Of a stretch of DNA of 39,378 nt, positions 1-9,125 are shown one piece after another. Under the pieces are notes generated by a model, which was not told the origin of the DNA, made no database searches, and was given only the letters and a program-made list of their open reading frames with translations. The position numbers were made by a program, and so were the translations under genes. Numbering within the stretch: position 1 is the first letter of the stretch; the number at the start of each line of letters is the position of its first letter. The stretch comes from Acidiferrobacteraceae bacterium (lineage in GTDB: Bacteria > Pseudomonadota > Gammaproteobacteria > Acidiferrobacterales > Sulfurifustaceae). The DNA lies in contig JAJPKH010000216.1 in assembly GCA_021323795.1 (NCBI GenBank), positions 1 to 39,378 of the forward strand. The letters are read 5' to 3'.

Positions 1-2
1 CG

Positions 3-200
3 GTGCTGGACGCGGTGCTCGAGGCGGGCGGAGTTAACGACTTCGCGGCGCCCAACCGGGCGAAGCTGTATCGCAAGATGAAGGGCAAGACCGAGACGTT
101 GGGGCTCGAACTGGGCGACATCCTGAACAAGGGTAAACTGGATACGAACGTACTGCTTATTCCCGGCGATGTCATCACGGTGCCGGAGCGCTTGTTCTAG
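3..200 (+). CDS. Polysaccharide export protein (Wza-like, XrtA-associated type), C-terminal fragment; gene begins upstream of window
   Basis: Frame open to window start; C-terminus '...LELGDILNKGKLDTNVLLIPGDVITVPERLF' resembles SLBB/export protein ends; immediately followed by the chain-length gene. Confidence 0.75.
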   Translation: MLDAVLEAGGVNDFAAPNRAKLYRKMKGKTETLGLELGDILNKGKLDTNVLLIPGDVITVPERLF

Positions 201-212
201 CGAGGAGGACTT

Positions 213-1751
213 ATGCCGATACTCACTGAGTACCTGGTAAAGATACTTATTAACGAAGCGTTCCGCTATCGCAAGGCGATTGTTATTAGTTTCGCGGTGA
301 TTCTCGCGACCTTTACAGTCGTCGGCACCCTATGGCCGAAGGGTTATACGGTCTACACCACCATCGTGGTGGACGAACGCAATATCATTCAACCGCTCAT
401 GCAGGGGACGGCCGTGACGACCGAGGTTACGGACCGGGCGCGGCTTGCGCGCGATATTATTTATGGTCGGAAAATCATGAATCAGATCCTGGCGGATGCC
501 GGTTGGTTGGAGTCCAACCCGTCGCCGCAGGAACAAGAAGAGATTATTAAACGTATTTCCGCGAAAACCACCATCGCCAATGTCGGCCGTAACCTGATAA
601 AGGTCGAGTACCAGGATACTGACCCGGAGCGGGCGTTCAAAACGACCACCCGCATCGCGGAGCTTTTCATCGCGGAAAGCCTTGCCGGTAAGTCCGCCGA
701 AAGTCTCGCGGCGTTTGGATTTATCGACAAGCAAGTGACGGAGTATCACGAAAAGTTGACCAAGGCCGAGGAGGCTCTTAAGGAGTTTCGTTCCGCAAAT
801 TTGGACGCGCAGCCCGGTAGCGACGCAGACATCGCCACCCGCTTGAACAACCTCCAGACTCGTATCGAGGAGGCCACTCGGGATCTGCGGGAAACCGAAA
901 TCAAGAAGATGTCGTTGGAGAAGCAGTTATCCGGCGAAGCGGAGACGGCATCCGCCGTGTCGCGCGAGAACCAGTACCGGACGCGCATTGCCGAGCTTCA
1001 GTCGCAGCTCGAAACGCTGCGGCTGAGTTATCACGACACTTATCCGGACGTCGTGCGCCTGCGGCATCAGATCGAGGATCTCAAACAGGCCATTCAGGTC
1101 GACCAGCAGCAGCGCGAACAGGCGCGGGCAAGCGGGCGCACGGTTATCGACGACACCGTCATCAACAATCCCATGTACCAGCAATTGCGGCGCGAGCTGT
1201 CGGCGACCAAGGTCCAGATCGACACATTGAGCGCGCGTATCACGCAGGCGCGTCAGCAGCTGCAGTCGGAACTGGAGCGCGGCAAGCGTATGCAGGGAGG
1301 GGCAGCGAAGCTCGCCGAGCTCACGCGCGACTATCAGGTGAATCGAGAAATTTATCAGGATCTGCTGCGGCGTCGTGAAAACGCACGCGTGTCCATGAAT
1401 CTCGACAAAGAAAACCAAGGGCTGACGTTCAAGATCCAAGAACCGGCGACGCGTCCGTTGCAACCGACCGGTCCGCGTTTCTGGCATTTTGTTCTGGCCG
1501 GATGCCTGCTTGGCATTATCCTTCCGATCGGGATGCTCTACGGGAAACTGAACATCGACGGCCGCATCCGGGTGCCGTCAATCATCGCGGATCGCCATAA
1601 ATTACCGGTGCTTGCTTCCGTGCCGCATCTCTGGTCGCCGGCCGAGACCGCGACCGTACGTCGCGAAGTGCAATGGCTTTCGGTGCTCGCGGGCGTCACC
1701 GTTCTGGTTGTCAGCCTGGTAGGCGTGCTGCGGTTATTAAAGGGGTGGTGA
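213..1751 (+). CDS. XrtA-system polysaccharide chain-length determinant (Wzz/GNVR family)
   Basis: 512 aa, N- and C-terminal TM segments, long coiled-coil, 'EPATRPLQPTGPRFWHFVLAGCLLGIILPIG' C-terminal Wzz/GNVR signature. Confidence 0.9.
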   Translation: MPILTEYLVKILINEAFRYRKAIVISFAVILATFTVVGTLWPKGYTVYTTIVVDERNIIQPLMQGTAVTTEVTDRARLARDIIYGRKIMNQILADAGWLESNPSPQEQEEIIKRISAKTTIANVGRNLIKVEYQDTDPERAFKTTTRIAELFIAESLAGKSAESLAAFGFIDKQVTEYHEKLTKAEEALKEFRSANLDAQPGSDADIATRLNNLQTRIEEATRDLRETEIKKMSLEKQLSGEAETASAVSRENQYRTRIAELQSQLETLRLSYHDTYPDVVRLRHQIEDLKQAIQVDQQQREQARASGRTVIDDTVINNPMYQQLRRELSATKVQIDTLSARITQARQQLQSELERGKRMQGGAAKLAELTRDYQVNREIYQDLLRRRENARVSMNLDKENQGLTFKIQEPATRPLQPTGPRFWHFVLAGCLLGIILPIGMLYGKLNIDGRIRVPSIIADRHKLPVLASVPHLWSPAETATVRREVQWLSVLAGVTVLVVSLVGVLRLLKGW

Positions 1752-1752
1752 C

Positions 1753-2625
1753 ATGAGCAAAATCGAAAAGGCGCTAAAGCGCGCCGCAACGGAGCGCCAC
1801 TTGGCGCTTGTCCCTGCTTCCGCATCGAAGCAGTCGCCGGTGTCCGAGGAGCGCGCCCTCATGCCCGCTGCCGGAGCTTCCACCGCGCTCGAGCTGCAAG
1901 CGAGAGCCCGATCGAGTGCGGCGATAGCGCTTATGCGGGAATCCACCCCGAAAAAGACGAACGAGCTCGCCGAGCGCCGAATTATCTTTCCGGAGATGGG
2001 TGAGAACCCAACGGTCAAGGCCTTTCGCGAGGTGCGGACCAAGATTCTGCAAGCCACCCAAGGCCGCAACTGCGTGCTCATGGTCACGTCGGTCACCGGT
2101 GACAGCGGGACCACCTTCGTCGCGCTGAATTTGAGTTCCGCGTTCGCTTTCGACGAAGGCAAGACCGCGCTGCTTTTTGACTGTAACTTGCGCAATCCGC
2201 GATTGCATTTGCTTTTCAAGGAACACGCGGTATCGGGTCTCACGGACTACCTGGAAAATCCGACGATGGACGTGGGCGACATAATTCACCCCGTCGGCAT
2301 CGAACGCCTCCGCGTGATTCCGGCCGGCGGCCGGCGGGAAATACCGGCGGAGTATTTCACCTCGGTTCGCATGAAGGGACTGCTCGACAGCGTGCGCGCG
2401 CGCTATCCGGAGCGGTTCATTATTCTCGATTCTCCGCCGATGACGGAATCGGCCGACACCCAGATTCTCGCCGACCTTTGCGATTACGTGATTCTTGTCG
2501 TCCCCTATGGGACCGTGACGCAGGCGCAAATCGACGACTGCGTGAAGGGGCTGGATCGAAAGAAGCTGCTCGGCATCGTTTTTAACAACGAGCCGCAGGT
2601 TCCGAAATTCGGCCGACGCCGTTAG
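1753..2625 (+). CDS. XrtA-associated tyrosine-autokinase-like (CpsD/CapB family) protein with degenerate Walker A
   Basis: 'VTSVTGDSGTTFVALNLSSAFAFDEGKTALLFDCNLRNPRLH' and 'FIILDSPPM' align with BY-kinase Walker A/A'/B regions; follows Wzz. Confidence 0.85.
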   Translation: MSKIEKALKRAATERHLALVPASASKQSPVSEERALMPAAGASTALELQARARSSAAIALMRESTPKKTNELAERRIIFPEMGENPTVKAFREVRTKILQATQGRNCVLMVTSVTGDSGTTFVALNLSSAFAFDEGKTALLFDCNLRNPRLHLLFKEHAVSGLTDYLENPTMDVGDIIHPVGIERLRVIPAGGRREIPAEYFTSVRMKGLLDSVRARYPERFIILDSPPMTESADTQILADLCDYVILVVPYGTVTQAQIDDCVKGLDRKKLLGIVFNNEPQVPKFGRRR

Positions 2626-2634
2626 ATCGCGCCC

Positions 2635-3987
2635 ATGAACAACGTCGCGCCACTACTGCCCCTGCGGCTGCTGCAGGCCACGCTCGCCTCCGTCGGTACG
2701 GCGGCGATTGTCTATTCCGGTTCGGCCGCGGAATTCAATTACGGCTTGGGCTATACCGCCGAATACACGACGAACATCAATGCGGCGCCGCGCGGCCGAG
2801 AACAGGACGAGTGGTATAACGCCGTGTTGGCGCGCATCGGTTATGCGGACAATACCGACACGCTCGTCGCCCGCCTTACCACGGAGGTGCAATACCGCGA
2901 CTATGTGCATGACCGCGCGAACGATGAAACGCTCTACGCCGTGGACGGCTCCGCCATATGGACGCTGTGGCCCGGTCTGTTGACGTGGACCGTCGAGGAC
3001 TCTGCGCGGCAGGTACGGCTCAATCCGACGGGACCGGATGCGCCCGCCAATCGCGCGGCCGCGAACGTCTTTCGTACCGGGCCCGACGCGTATTTTCACG
3101 TGAGCCGGCTGCACACCCTGTCGGTGGGCGCGCGCTACACGAACCTTTACGTGGGCGAGAGCGACGTCGATAACCAGGCGTATAGCGGCGTGGTGCGCTG
3201 GTTGTATCAGTCGACTCCGCAGACGACGTGGTCGATGAACGCCGAACGCCAGCGAGTAGAGTTCGACAACAGGGCGTTAAACGACAATTACGTACGCAAC
3301 GACGCTTATCTCCAGGTCAACAATCACTTTGCCCAATCGCAGTTGGTGCTGTTGGGAGGCGCCACTTCCATTGACCGCGATCGGGGAACCGACGTGCGCG
3401 GCTCGCTCGCGCGCCTGTCCTGGAGTCACAATATAAGTTCGACTTCGGTATTCGGGCTCTCTGCCTCGGTGGGTTATCAGGACACGAGCTTCCAACTACT
3501 CGGCGAAGTGAGCGCGCCCACCGATCCGCTGACCCCGATCGCCGCGGGCTCGATCGGAACGGACGCCGTCTCCGCGGATTTCTACTATAACCGCGCCGCC
3601 GACATGTTCTACACATTGCGCGGGAGCCGAACGGAATACCGCTTTCGCATTCACGGAGCGGACTTGGATTTCCAGACAACCCCGCAGGATCGCAAAGAGG
3701 CGGGCGCGCGCTTCGAGTTCAATTATCTATATTCGGCGACGAGCACTATCGGCGTATTCGGCGATTATCTGAAGACGCGGTTTCAGAGCATACGGCGTGA
3801 CGACGAGGATACGGAGTTCGGCGCGCGCTATGGATACCGCATATCGCGCAACACGACGTTGGGGTTGGAAGCGCGGCGCCATCAGCGCAGCAGCACCGAC
3901 CCGACCGCGGAATACATCGATAATCGGTATCTGTTCACGATTCTCTACAGTACTGAACCACTTCGTCTACCTACTGCACAACCTTAA
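2635..3987 (+). CDS. Outer-membrane beta-barrel protein, XrtA/PEP-CTERM-system-associated type
   Basis: N-terminal signal-like region, alternating beta-strand pattern ending '...YLFTILYSTEPL'; position between kinase-like gene and ATPase is diagnostic of XrtA EPS loci. Confidence 0.8.
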   Translation: MNNVAPLLPLRLLQATLASVGTAAIVYSGSAAEFNYGLGYTAEYTTNINAAPRGREQDEWYNAVLARIGYADNTDTLVARLTTEVQYRDYVHDRANDETLYAVDGSAIWTLWPGLLTWTVEDSARQVRLNPTGPDAPANRAAANVFRTGPDAYFHVSRLHTLSVGARYTNLYVGESDVDNQAYSGVVRWLYQSTPQTTWSMNAERQRVEFDNRALNDNYVRNDAYLQVNNHFAQSQLVLLGGATSIDRDRGTDVRGSLARLSWSHNISSTSVFGLSASVGYQDTSFQLLGEVSAPTDPLTPIAAGSIGTDAVSADFYYNRAADMFYTLRGSRTEYRFRIHGADLDFQTTPQDRKEAGARFEFNYLYSATSTIGVFGDYLKTRFQSIRRDDEDTEFGARYGYRISRNTTLGLEARRHQRSSTDPTAEYIDNRYLFTILYSTEPLRLPTAQP

Positions 3988-3991
3988 CGCC

Positions 3992-5059
3992 ATGTATCTC
4001 GAATTTTTCAAGCTTCGCGAATTTCCTTTCCGCCTCACCCCGGACACCGAGTTCATGTACATGAGCGAGGGTCATTCCCGCGCCAAGTCGTACATGGACT
4101 ACACGGTCTGGAACCGCGATGGTTTCGTCGTGATTACCGGCGAAATCGGATCGGGCAAAACGACGCTCATTCAAAAGCTCCTTTCCGAGCTGGAAGAAAA
4201 CGTCCTGGTAGCCAAGATATTCCAGACGCAGCTCGACGAAGTCGAGTTTCTGCAGGCGGTACTGGTGGAATTCGGACTGAATCCGTTTAACGCCAAGAAG
4301 GTCGAGCTGATCGACATGCTCAACACCTTCCTGATCGACCAGTTCCACAAGGAAAAGCAACTCGTTCTGATCGTCGATGACGCCCACAATTTAAACCCAA
4401 AAGTATTGGAAGAAATTCGGATGCTTTCCGGGCTCGAGACGCAGAAGGAGAAGGTGCTGCATGTGATCCTGGTCGGGCAGCCGCAACTGAACGAAATGCT
4501 GGAGTCGCCCGACCTCGAGCAATTGTTGCAGAGGGTAAGGCTGCGTTACCACATCAAGTCATTGTCCGAAGAAGACGCGAAGGCCTACGTGACGCACCGG
4601 CTGCGCGTCGCCGGTATGGGAGAACAGCATTTGTTCGCACCCGACACCTTTCCGGTCATCCATCGGTACACCGGCGGGCTTCCTCGGCTCATCAATACGC
4701 TGTGCGATACCGCCCTGATATGCGCCTATGCGGATAACGCCACCACCGTGACGGGGCCGGTGCTCAACGCTGCCATTGAAGAACTTCACTGGCTGCCGTA
4801 CGCGAAACGGGTGAATCAGCAACGCGGGCGGTCGCAACCGCCGGGTAACGAGTATCAGGAGGTCGTCAAAGACAACACGCGGGCGCTATTCAACGTGGGG
4901 CAGCAAATGGGTCGGCTTGATGCACTCGTGCCCGCGCTGAATTCTCTGGCGGGACGGATGGCGAACATAGAAACGCTGTTGCGGCAGATTGCCGGGCGCT
5001 TGCCCGGCATCGCGTCGGGTCCCGTGAAAGAGCGCAAGAGCACACTGAAGCACGAGTAA
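3992..5059 (+). CDS. XrtA-associated ExeA/GspA-like AAA ATPase
   Basis: 'MYLEFFKLREFPFRLTPDTEFMYMSEGHSRA', Walker A 'GEIGSGKTT', Walker B 'LVLIVDDAHNL'; start placed at ATG 3992 rather than the longer ORF start. Confidence 0.9.
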   Translation: MYLEFFKLREFPFRLTPDTEFMYMSEGHSRAKSYMDYTVWNRDGFVVITGEIGSGKTTLIQKLLSELEENVLVAKIFQTQLDEVEFLQAVLVEFGLNPFNAKKVELIDMLNTFLIDQFHKEKQLVLIVDDAHNLNPKVLEEIRMLSGLETQKEKVLHVILVGQPQLNEMLESPDLEQLLQRVRLRYHIKSLSEEDAKAYVTHRLRVAGMGEQHLFAPDTFPVIHRYTGGLPRLINTLCDTALICAYADNATTVTGPVLNAAIEELHWLPYAKRVNQQRGRSQPPGNEYQEVVKDNTRALFNVGQQMGRLDALVPALNSLAGRMANIETLLRQIAGRLPGIASGPVKERKSTLKHE

Positions 5060-5063
5060 CGTT

Positions 5064-7016
5064 ATGTGCGGTATCGCCGGGATACTCAACCTTTCACCGG
5101 GCCCCCTACCTGCGCGTGACGCATTGACGGCGATGATCGAATCGCTGCGCCACCGGGGGCCGGACGGGTTCGGGTTCCACTCCGATAACGATATCGGACT
5201 GGCGCACGCCCGCCTCAGCATCATCGACCTCGAAGGCGGCAGACAGCCTATCCACAACGAAGATCGCACCGTATGGGTGGTCTTCAACGGCGAAATTTTC
5301 AACTATGTCGAATTGCGCGCGGACCTTCAGCGTCGCGGCCATCATTTCTATACGCAGTCGGATACGGAAGTCATCGTGCATGCGTACGAAACCTACGGCG
5401 ATGATTTCGTCCGCGAACTGAACGGCCAGTTCGCCATTGCGTTGTGGGATTCCCGGCGCCGCCGCCTGTTGCTGGCGCGCGATCGCGCGGGAATCCGTCC
5501 GCTGTTTTACACGCTCCACAGGCATCGCCTGCTTTTTGCTTCCGAAGTGAAGGCGATCTTTACCGATCCCGCGGTCGCGCGGCGTCTGGATATCGCGGCG
5601 CTCGCGCAAATCTTCACTTACTGGTCGGCTTTACCGCCGGCGACGCCGTTCGAAGGCATTTGTGCGCTTCCGCCCGGACATCTCGGAGTCGTGGAGAACG
5701 GCAAAATTCGAATTCACAAATATTGGGATTGGGAATTTTCCGATATTGCTCATGGAACGAGCGAAGCGCAGCTGGCCGAGGAGCTGCGGGCGTTGCTTAT
5801 CGATGCCGTGAGGTTGCAGCTCCGCGCGGATGTTCCCGTCGGCGCGTATTTGAGCGGCGGGCTCGACTCGTCCGTTATCACGACGCTTATCAAGCATTAC
5901 ACGGAAACGCCCCTGCGTACTTTCTCCGTGACCTTCGAAGACGACGAGTTCGACGAGAGCGGTTATCAGAACGAGTTGGTCGCGCGGCTCGGTACCCATC
6001 ATACCTCGATACGCTGTACCAAGGCGGATATCCGCGCCGCCTTCCCGCGCATGATGTGGCACGCGGAAACGCCCGTAGTTCGTACCGCCCCGACGCCGCT
6101 GATGATGCTTTCGGGCGCGGTACGGGCGGCGGATTACAAGGTCGTGCTAACGGGGGAGGGGGCGGATGAGGTCTTCGGGGGGTACGACCTGTTCAAGGAG
6201 GCGAAGATACGCCGTTTCTGGGCGCGGCAACCGGCTTCGATCCGGCGTCCCCTCATTCTTTCGCGCCTCTATCCTTACTTGAAGCATTCGCCCGCGGCCG
6301 CCCCGGCGTTTCGGGAGCAGTTCTTCAAGCAGGGGCTGGAGCACCGTGAGCGCCCGTTCTTCGCGCACATCCCGCGCTGGGCCACGACGCGGCGTCTCTG
6401 GCAATTCCTGCATCCGGACGTGCGGGCCGCGCTTAAAGGTTTCGACGCTTACGCGACGATCGAGCGATACTTGCCCGCCGGTATCAACGCGTGGCCGCCG
6501 CTCGGGCGCGATCAGTATGTCGAGGCGCACACGCTGCTTTCCGGCTACCTGCTGTCCTCGCAAGGCGATCGCGTGGGAATGGCCAACTCGATCGAAGGCC
6601 GGTTTCCCTTCCTGGATCACCGCGTCATCGAGTTCGCCAATCGACTACCGCCTCACTACAAGATACGCGGGCTGAACGAGAAGTATCTGCTGAAAAGCGC
6701 GATGCGCGGCCTGTTGCCGGAGGTCATTCGTAAGCGCACCAAACAGCCGTATCGTGCGCCCGATGCGGCGAGTTTTTTCGATGGCGGCCGTCCGGCTGAC
6801 TATGTGGCGGAGCTCTTCTCCGAACGGCGCCTGCACGAGAGCGACCTCTTCGATCCGAAGGCGGTGCGAAATCTGTATGACAAGTGCAGGGCGGGACGCG
6901 CGATCGGCTTCGGCGATAATATGGCGTTCATCGCCGTGCTGTCGACATTGCTGGTCGAGGAGTTGTTCATTAAACGGGCCACGCTCGGCAGTTTTCACGT
7001 GGCGAGCGCCGCGTGA
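5064..7016 (+). CDS. asnB: Asparagine synthase (glutamine-hydrolysing)-type amidotransferase, EPS-locus type
   Basis: N-terminal 'MCGIAGIL' Ntn-glutaminase and 'YLSGGLDSS' ATP-pyrophosphatase motif; 650 aa. Confidence 0.9.
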   Translation: MCGIAGILNLSPGPLPARDALTAMIESLRHRGPDGFGFHSDNDIGLAHARLSIIDLEGGRQPIHNEDRTVWVVFNGEIFNYVELRADLQRRGHHFYTQSDTEVIVHAYETYGDDFVRELNGQFAIALWDSRRRRLLLARDRAGIRPLFYTLHRHRLLFASEVKAIFTDPAVARRLDIAALAQIFTYWSALPPATPFEGICALPPGHLGVVENGKIRIHKYWDWEFSDIAHGTSEAQLAEELRALLIDAVRLQLRADVPVGAYLSGGLDSSVITTLIKHYTETPLRTFSVTFEDDEFDESGYQNELVARLGTHHTSIRCTKADIRAAFPRMMWHAETPVVRTAPTPLMMLSGAVRAADYKVVLTGEGADEVFGGYDLFKEAKIRRFWARQPASIRRPLILSRLYPYLKHSPAAAPAFREQFFKQGLEHRERPFFAHIPRWATTRRLWQFLHPDVRAALKGFDAYATIERYLPAGINAWPPLGRDQYVEAHTLLSGYLLSSQGDRVGMANSIEGRFPFLDHRVIEFANRLPPHYKIRGLNEKYLLKSAMRGLLPEVIRKRTKQPYRAPDAASFFDGGRPADYVAELFSERRLHESDLFDPKAVRNLYDKCRAGRAIGFGDNMAFIAVLSTLLVEELFIKRATLGSFHVASAA

Positions 7017-7067
7017 CGGCGTCTTTGTCGCATCTAAGCCTGTAACATCGACTGCCTGCAGCCGGTT

Positions 7068-7088
7068 CCGCCGCGCCTCGCGCGGCGG
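7068..7088 (+). repeat. Perfect 9-bp inverted repeat with 3-nt loop (CCGCCGCGC-CTC-GCGCGGCGG)
   Basis: Read directly; intergenic, between asnB and the deacetylase gene. Confidence 0.9.
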
Positions 7089-7149
7089 TTAACATGCGCG
7101 AATAAAGCCAGGTATTTATCGGTGTAATAGCATCGAGATGGATTAAGTG

Positions 7150-7929
7150 ATGGGTATTCCGATTTTGATGTACCACGAAGTCGACTCGCGCGATGCCGTC
7201 CTCGAACGGTATACCGTCTCGGCGAGGCGATTCCGCGAGCAGATGCTGTATCTGCGCGACCACGGTTATCGAACGATATCGCTGGAGGATTATCGCCGGC
7301 AGGCCGCGTCGTCGGAGCCCATCGAGAAACAGATCATCGTTACCTTCGACGACAACCACATCAGCCACTTCTCCATCTGTGCGCCGATTTTGAGCGAACT
7401 CAACCTTCGGGCGACGTTCTTCGTGGTGAGCTCGTTTCTCGACACGGCCGCCGATTTGCTCACGCGCGAACACTTGCGAGAGATGAAGCAGGGCGGCCTG
7501 TCCATCGAATCGCACTCCCATACGCATCGGTTTCTCGACGATCTCGACGCCGCCGAGCTTGACGAGGAGCTCGCGACGTCGCGGCGCGCGCTGGAAGACT
7601 GCATCGGGTCCGAGGTCCGCTACCTGTCGTGCCCCGGCGGACGCTACAACCGTCGGGTATTGGATACGGCGCCCGCCGTGGGTTACTACGGCGTGTGCAC
7701 GTCCGTGCCGGGCATGAATCACACGGCGGGCGGCCGCTGGCCGAAAGCGCTCAACCGCTTTCTGATTTCGGCGACGACCTCGCTCGAGACATTCGCCAAG
7801 ATCGCGAGCGGCGAACGTAACTTCGTGCGGCGGGAGGTGCTGCGCGATCGGGCGAAGACCGCCGCCAAGGGTCTCTTGGGCAATCAGCTGTATCACGCGC
7901 TCTGGCAGCGCTATCGCAAAGAGATGTAA
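7150..7929 (+). CDS. Polysaccharide deacetylase (NodB/CE4 family)
   Basis: 'ILMYHEVD', 'IIVTFDDNHISH', 'IESHSHTHRFL', 'LSCPGGRYN' motifs. Confidence 0.88.
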   Translation: MGIPILMYHEVDSRDAVLERYTVSARRFREQMLYLRDHGYRTISLEDYRRQAASSEPIEKQIIVTFDDNHISHFSICAPILSELNLRATFFVVSSFLDTAADLLTREHLREMKQGGLSIESHSHTHRFLDDLDAAELDEELATSRRALEDCIGSEVRYLSCPGGRYNRRVLDTAPAVGYYGVCTSVPGMNHTAGGRWPKALNRFLISATTSLETFAKIASGERNFVRREVLRDRAKTAAKGLLGNQLYHALWQRYRKEM

Positions 7930-7948
7930 AGCCGGCGGCGCCACGCTC

Positions 7949-9058
7949 ATGAAGAAGATAAAAGTACTCTCGGTTATCGGGACGCGCCCGGAAGTCATCA
8001 AAATGGCTCCAGTGATCAAGGAGCTCGATAAGCGCAAGCATCGGTTCGAGCAGACGGTGGTCTTGACCGGGCAACATCGCGACATGTGCCGCCCGTATCT
8101 CGAATTGTTTTCCATTGCGCCCGATGCCGATCTGGCCATCATGCAGCAGAACCAAACGCTGAATTCCATCATCGGCGGCATCATGGCCGCGTTTCCGCCG
8201 GTCTTGGCGCAGATGAAGCCCGATGTGGTGCTGGTGCAGGGCGATACGTCGTCGGCCTTTGCCGCCGCGCTCGTGGCGTTCCATGCGCAGATTAAAGTCG
8301 GCCACGTCGAGGCGGGTCTGCGTACCGACGCGAAGTACAATCCCTTCCCCGAGGAAATGAACCGGGCGCTGATCGGGCGCATGGCCGATTTTCACTTCGC
8401 GCCGACCGCGCGGGCGCGCGCCAATCTGCTGCGGGAAGGAGTCGCGGCGGATCACGTACACGTAACGGGCAACACCAGCATCGACGCGTTGATGATGACG
8501 TTGCCCGACAGCCGCCGGCAAGGCATCGGCATTGCGCTCGACAGCGGGCGAGTGCTCGCGGTGACGACGCATCGGCGGGAGAGTTTCGGTGAGCCGTTGA
8601 CCAATACCCTGGCGGCGCTGCGTCGCCTCCTCGATCGCTACTCCGATCTGCAAGTGGTGTTGCCGGTGCACTACAACCCGAACGTGCGGACGAAGGTTTA
8701 CGAGATGTTGAACGGCATTCCACGGGTTCATCTCATCGAACCGCTCGAATACCGTTCCTTCATCGCGCTACTCGACCGCGCCGACGTCATACTGACCGAC
8801 TCCGGCGGCGTGCAAGAGGAAGCGCCGTCGCTCGGCAAGCCGGTGCTGGTGCTGCGTGAGACCACCGAGCGTCCGGAGGGAATCGAGGCCGGCACCGCGC
8901 GCCTCGTCGGGACGAACGTAAACCAAATCGTTGCGGCGGTCAGCACGTTATTCGACGACGCGAACGCCTATCAGGCGATGGCGAACGCGGTGAATCCGTA
9001 CGGCGACGGCGCCGCCGCCGGCCGCATCGCAGACGCCCTCTTGCGCGATCTCGGCTAG
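7949..9058 (+). CDS. wecB: UDP-N-acetylglucosamine 2-epimerase (non-hydrolysing)
   Basis: 'VIGTRPEVIKMAPVIKEL', 'GHVEAGLRT', 'TDSGGVQEEAPSLGKPVLVLRETTERPEG'. Confidence 0.95.
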   Translation: MKKIKVLSVIGTRPEVIKMAPVIKELDKRKHRFEQTVVLTGQHRDMCRPYLELFSIAPDADLAIMQQNQTLNSIIGGIMAAFPPVLAQMKPDVVLVQGDTSSAFAAALVAFHAQIKVGHVEAGLRTDAKYNPFPEEMNRALIGRMADFHFAPTARARANLLREGVAADHVHVTGNTSIDALMMTLPDSRRQGIGIALDSGRVLAVTTHRRESFGEPLTNTLAALRRLLDRYSDLQVVLPVHYNPNVRTKVYEMLNGIPRVHLIEPLEYRSFIALLDRADVILTDSGGVQEEAPSLGKPVLVLRETTERPEGIEAGTARLVGTNVNQIVAAVSTLFDDANAYQAMANAVNPYGDGAAAGRIADALLRDLG

Positions 9059-9125
9059 ATGACGTTTACGAAGAGCCGAGCAACCGCAACGAAGAAACAG
9101 CGAAAGCCCGACCGACTCGATACCC

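Noticed and set aside
6970-8382. 470-aa minus-strand ORF antisense to the deacetylase and wecB
   Set aside because: Low-complexity, Arg/Ala-rich shadow translation opposite two genes with clear family motifs; typical of GC-rich genomes.
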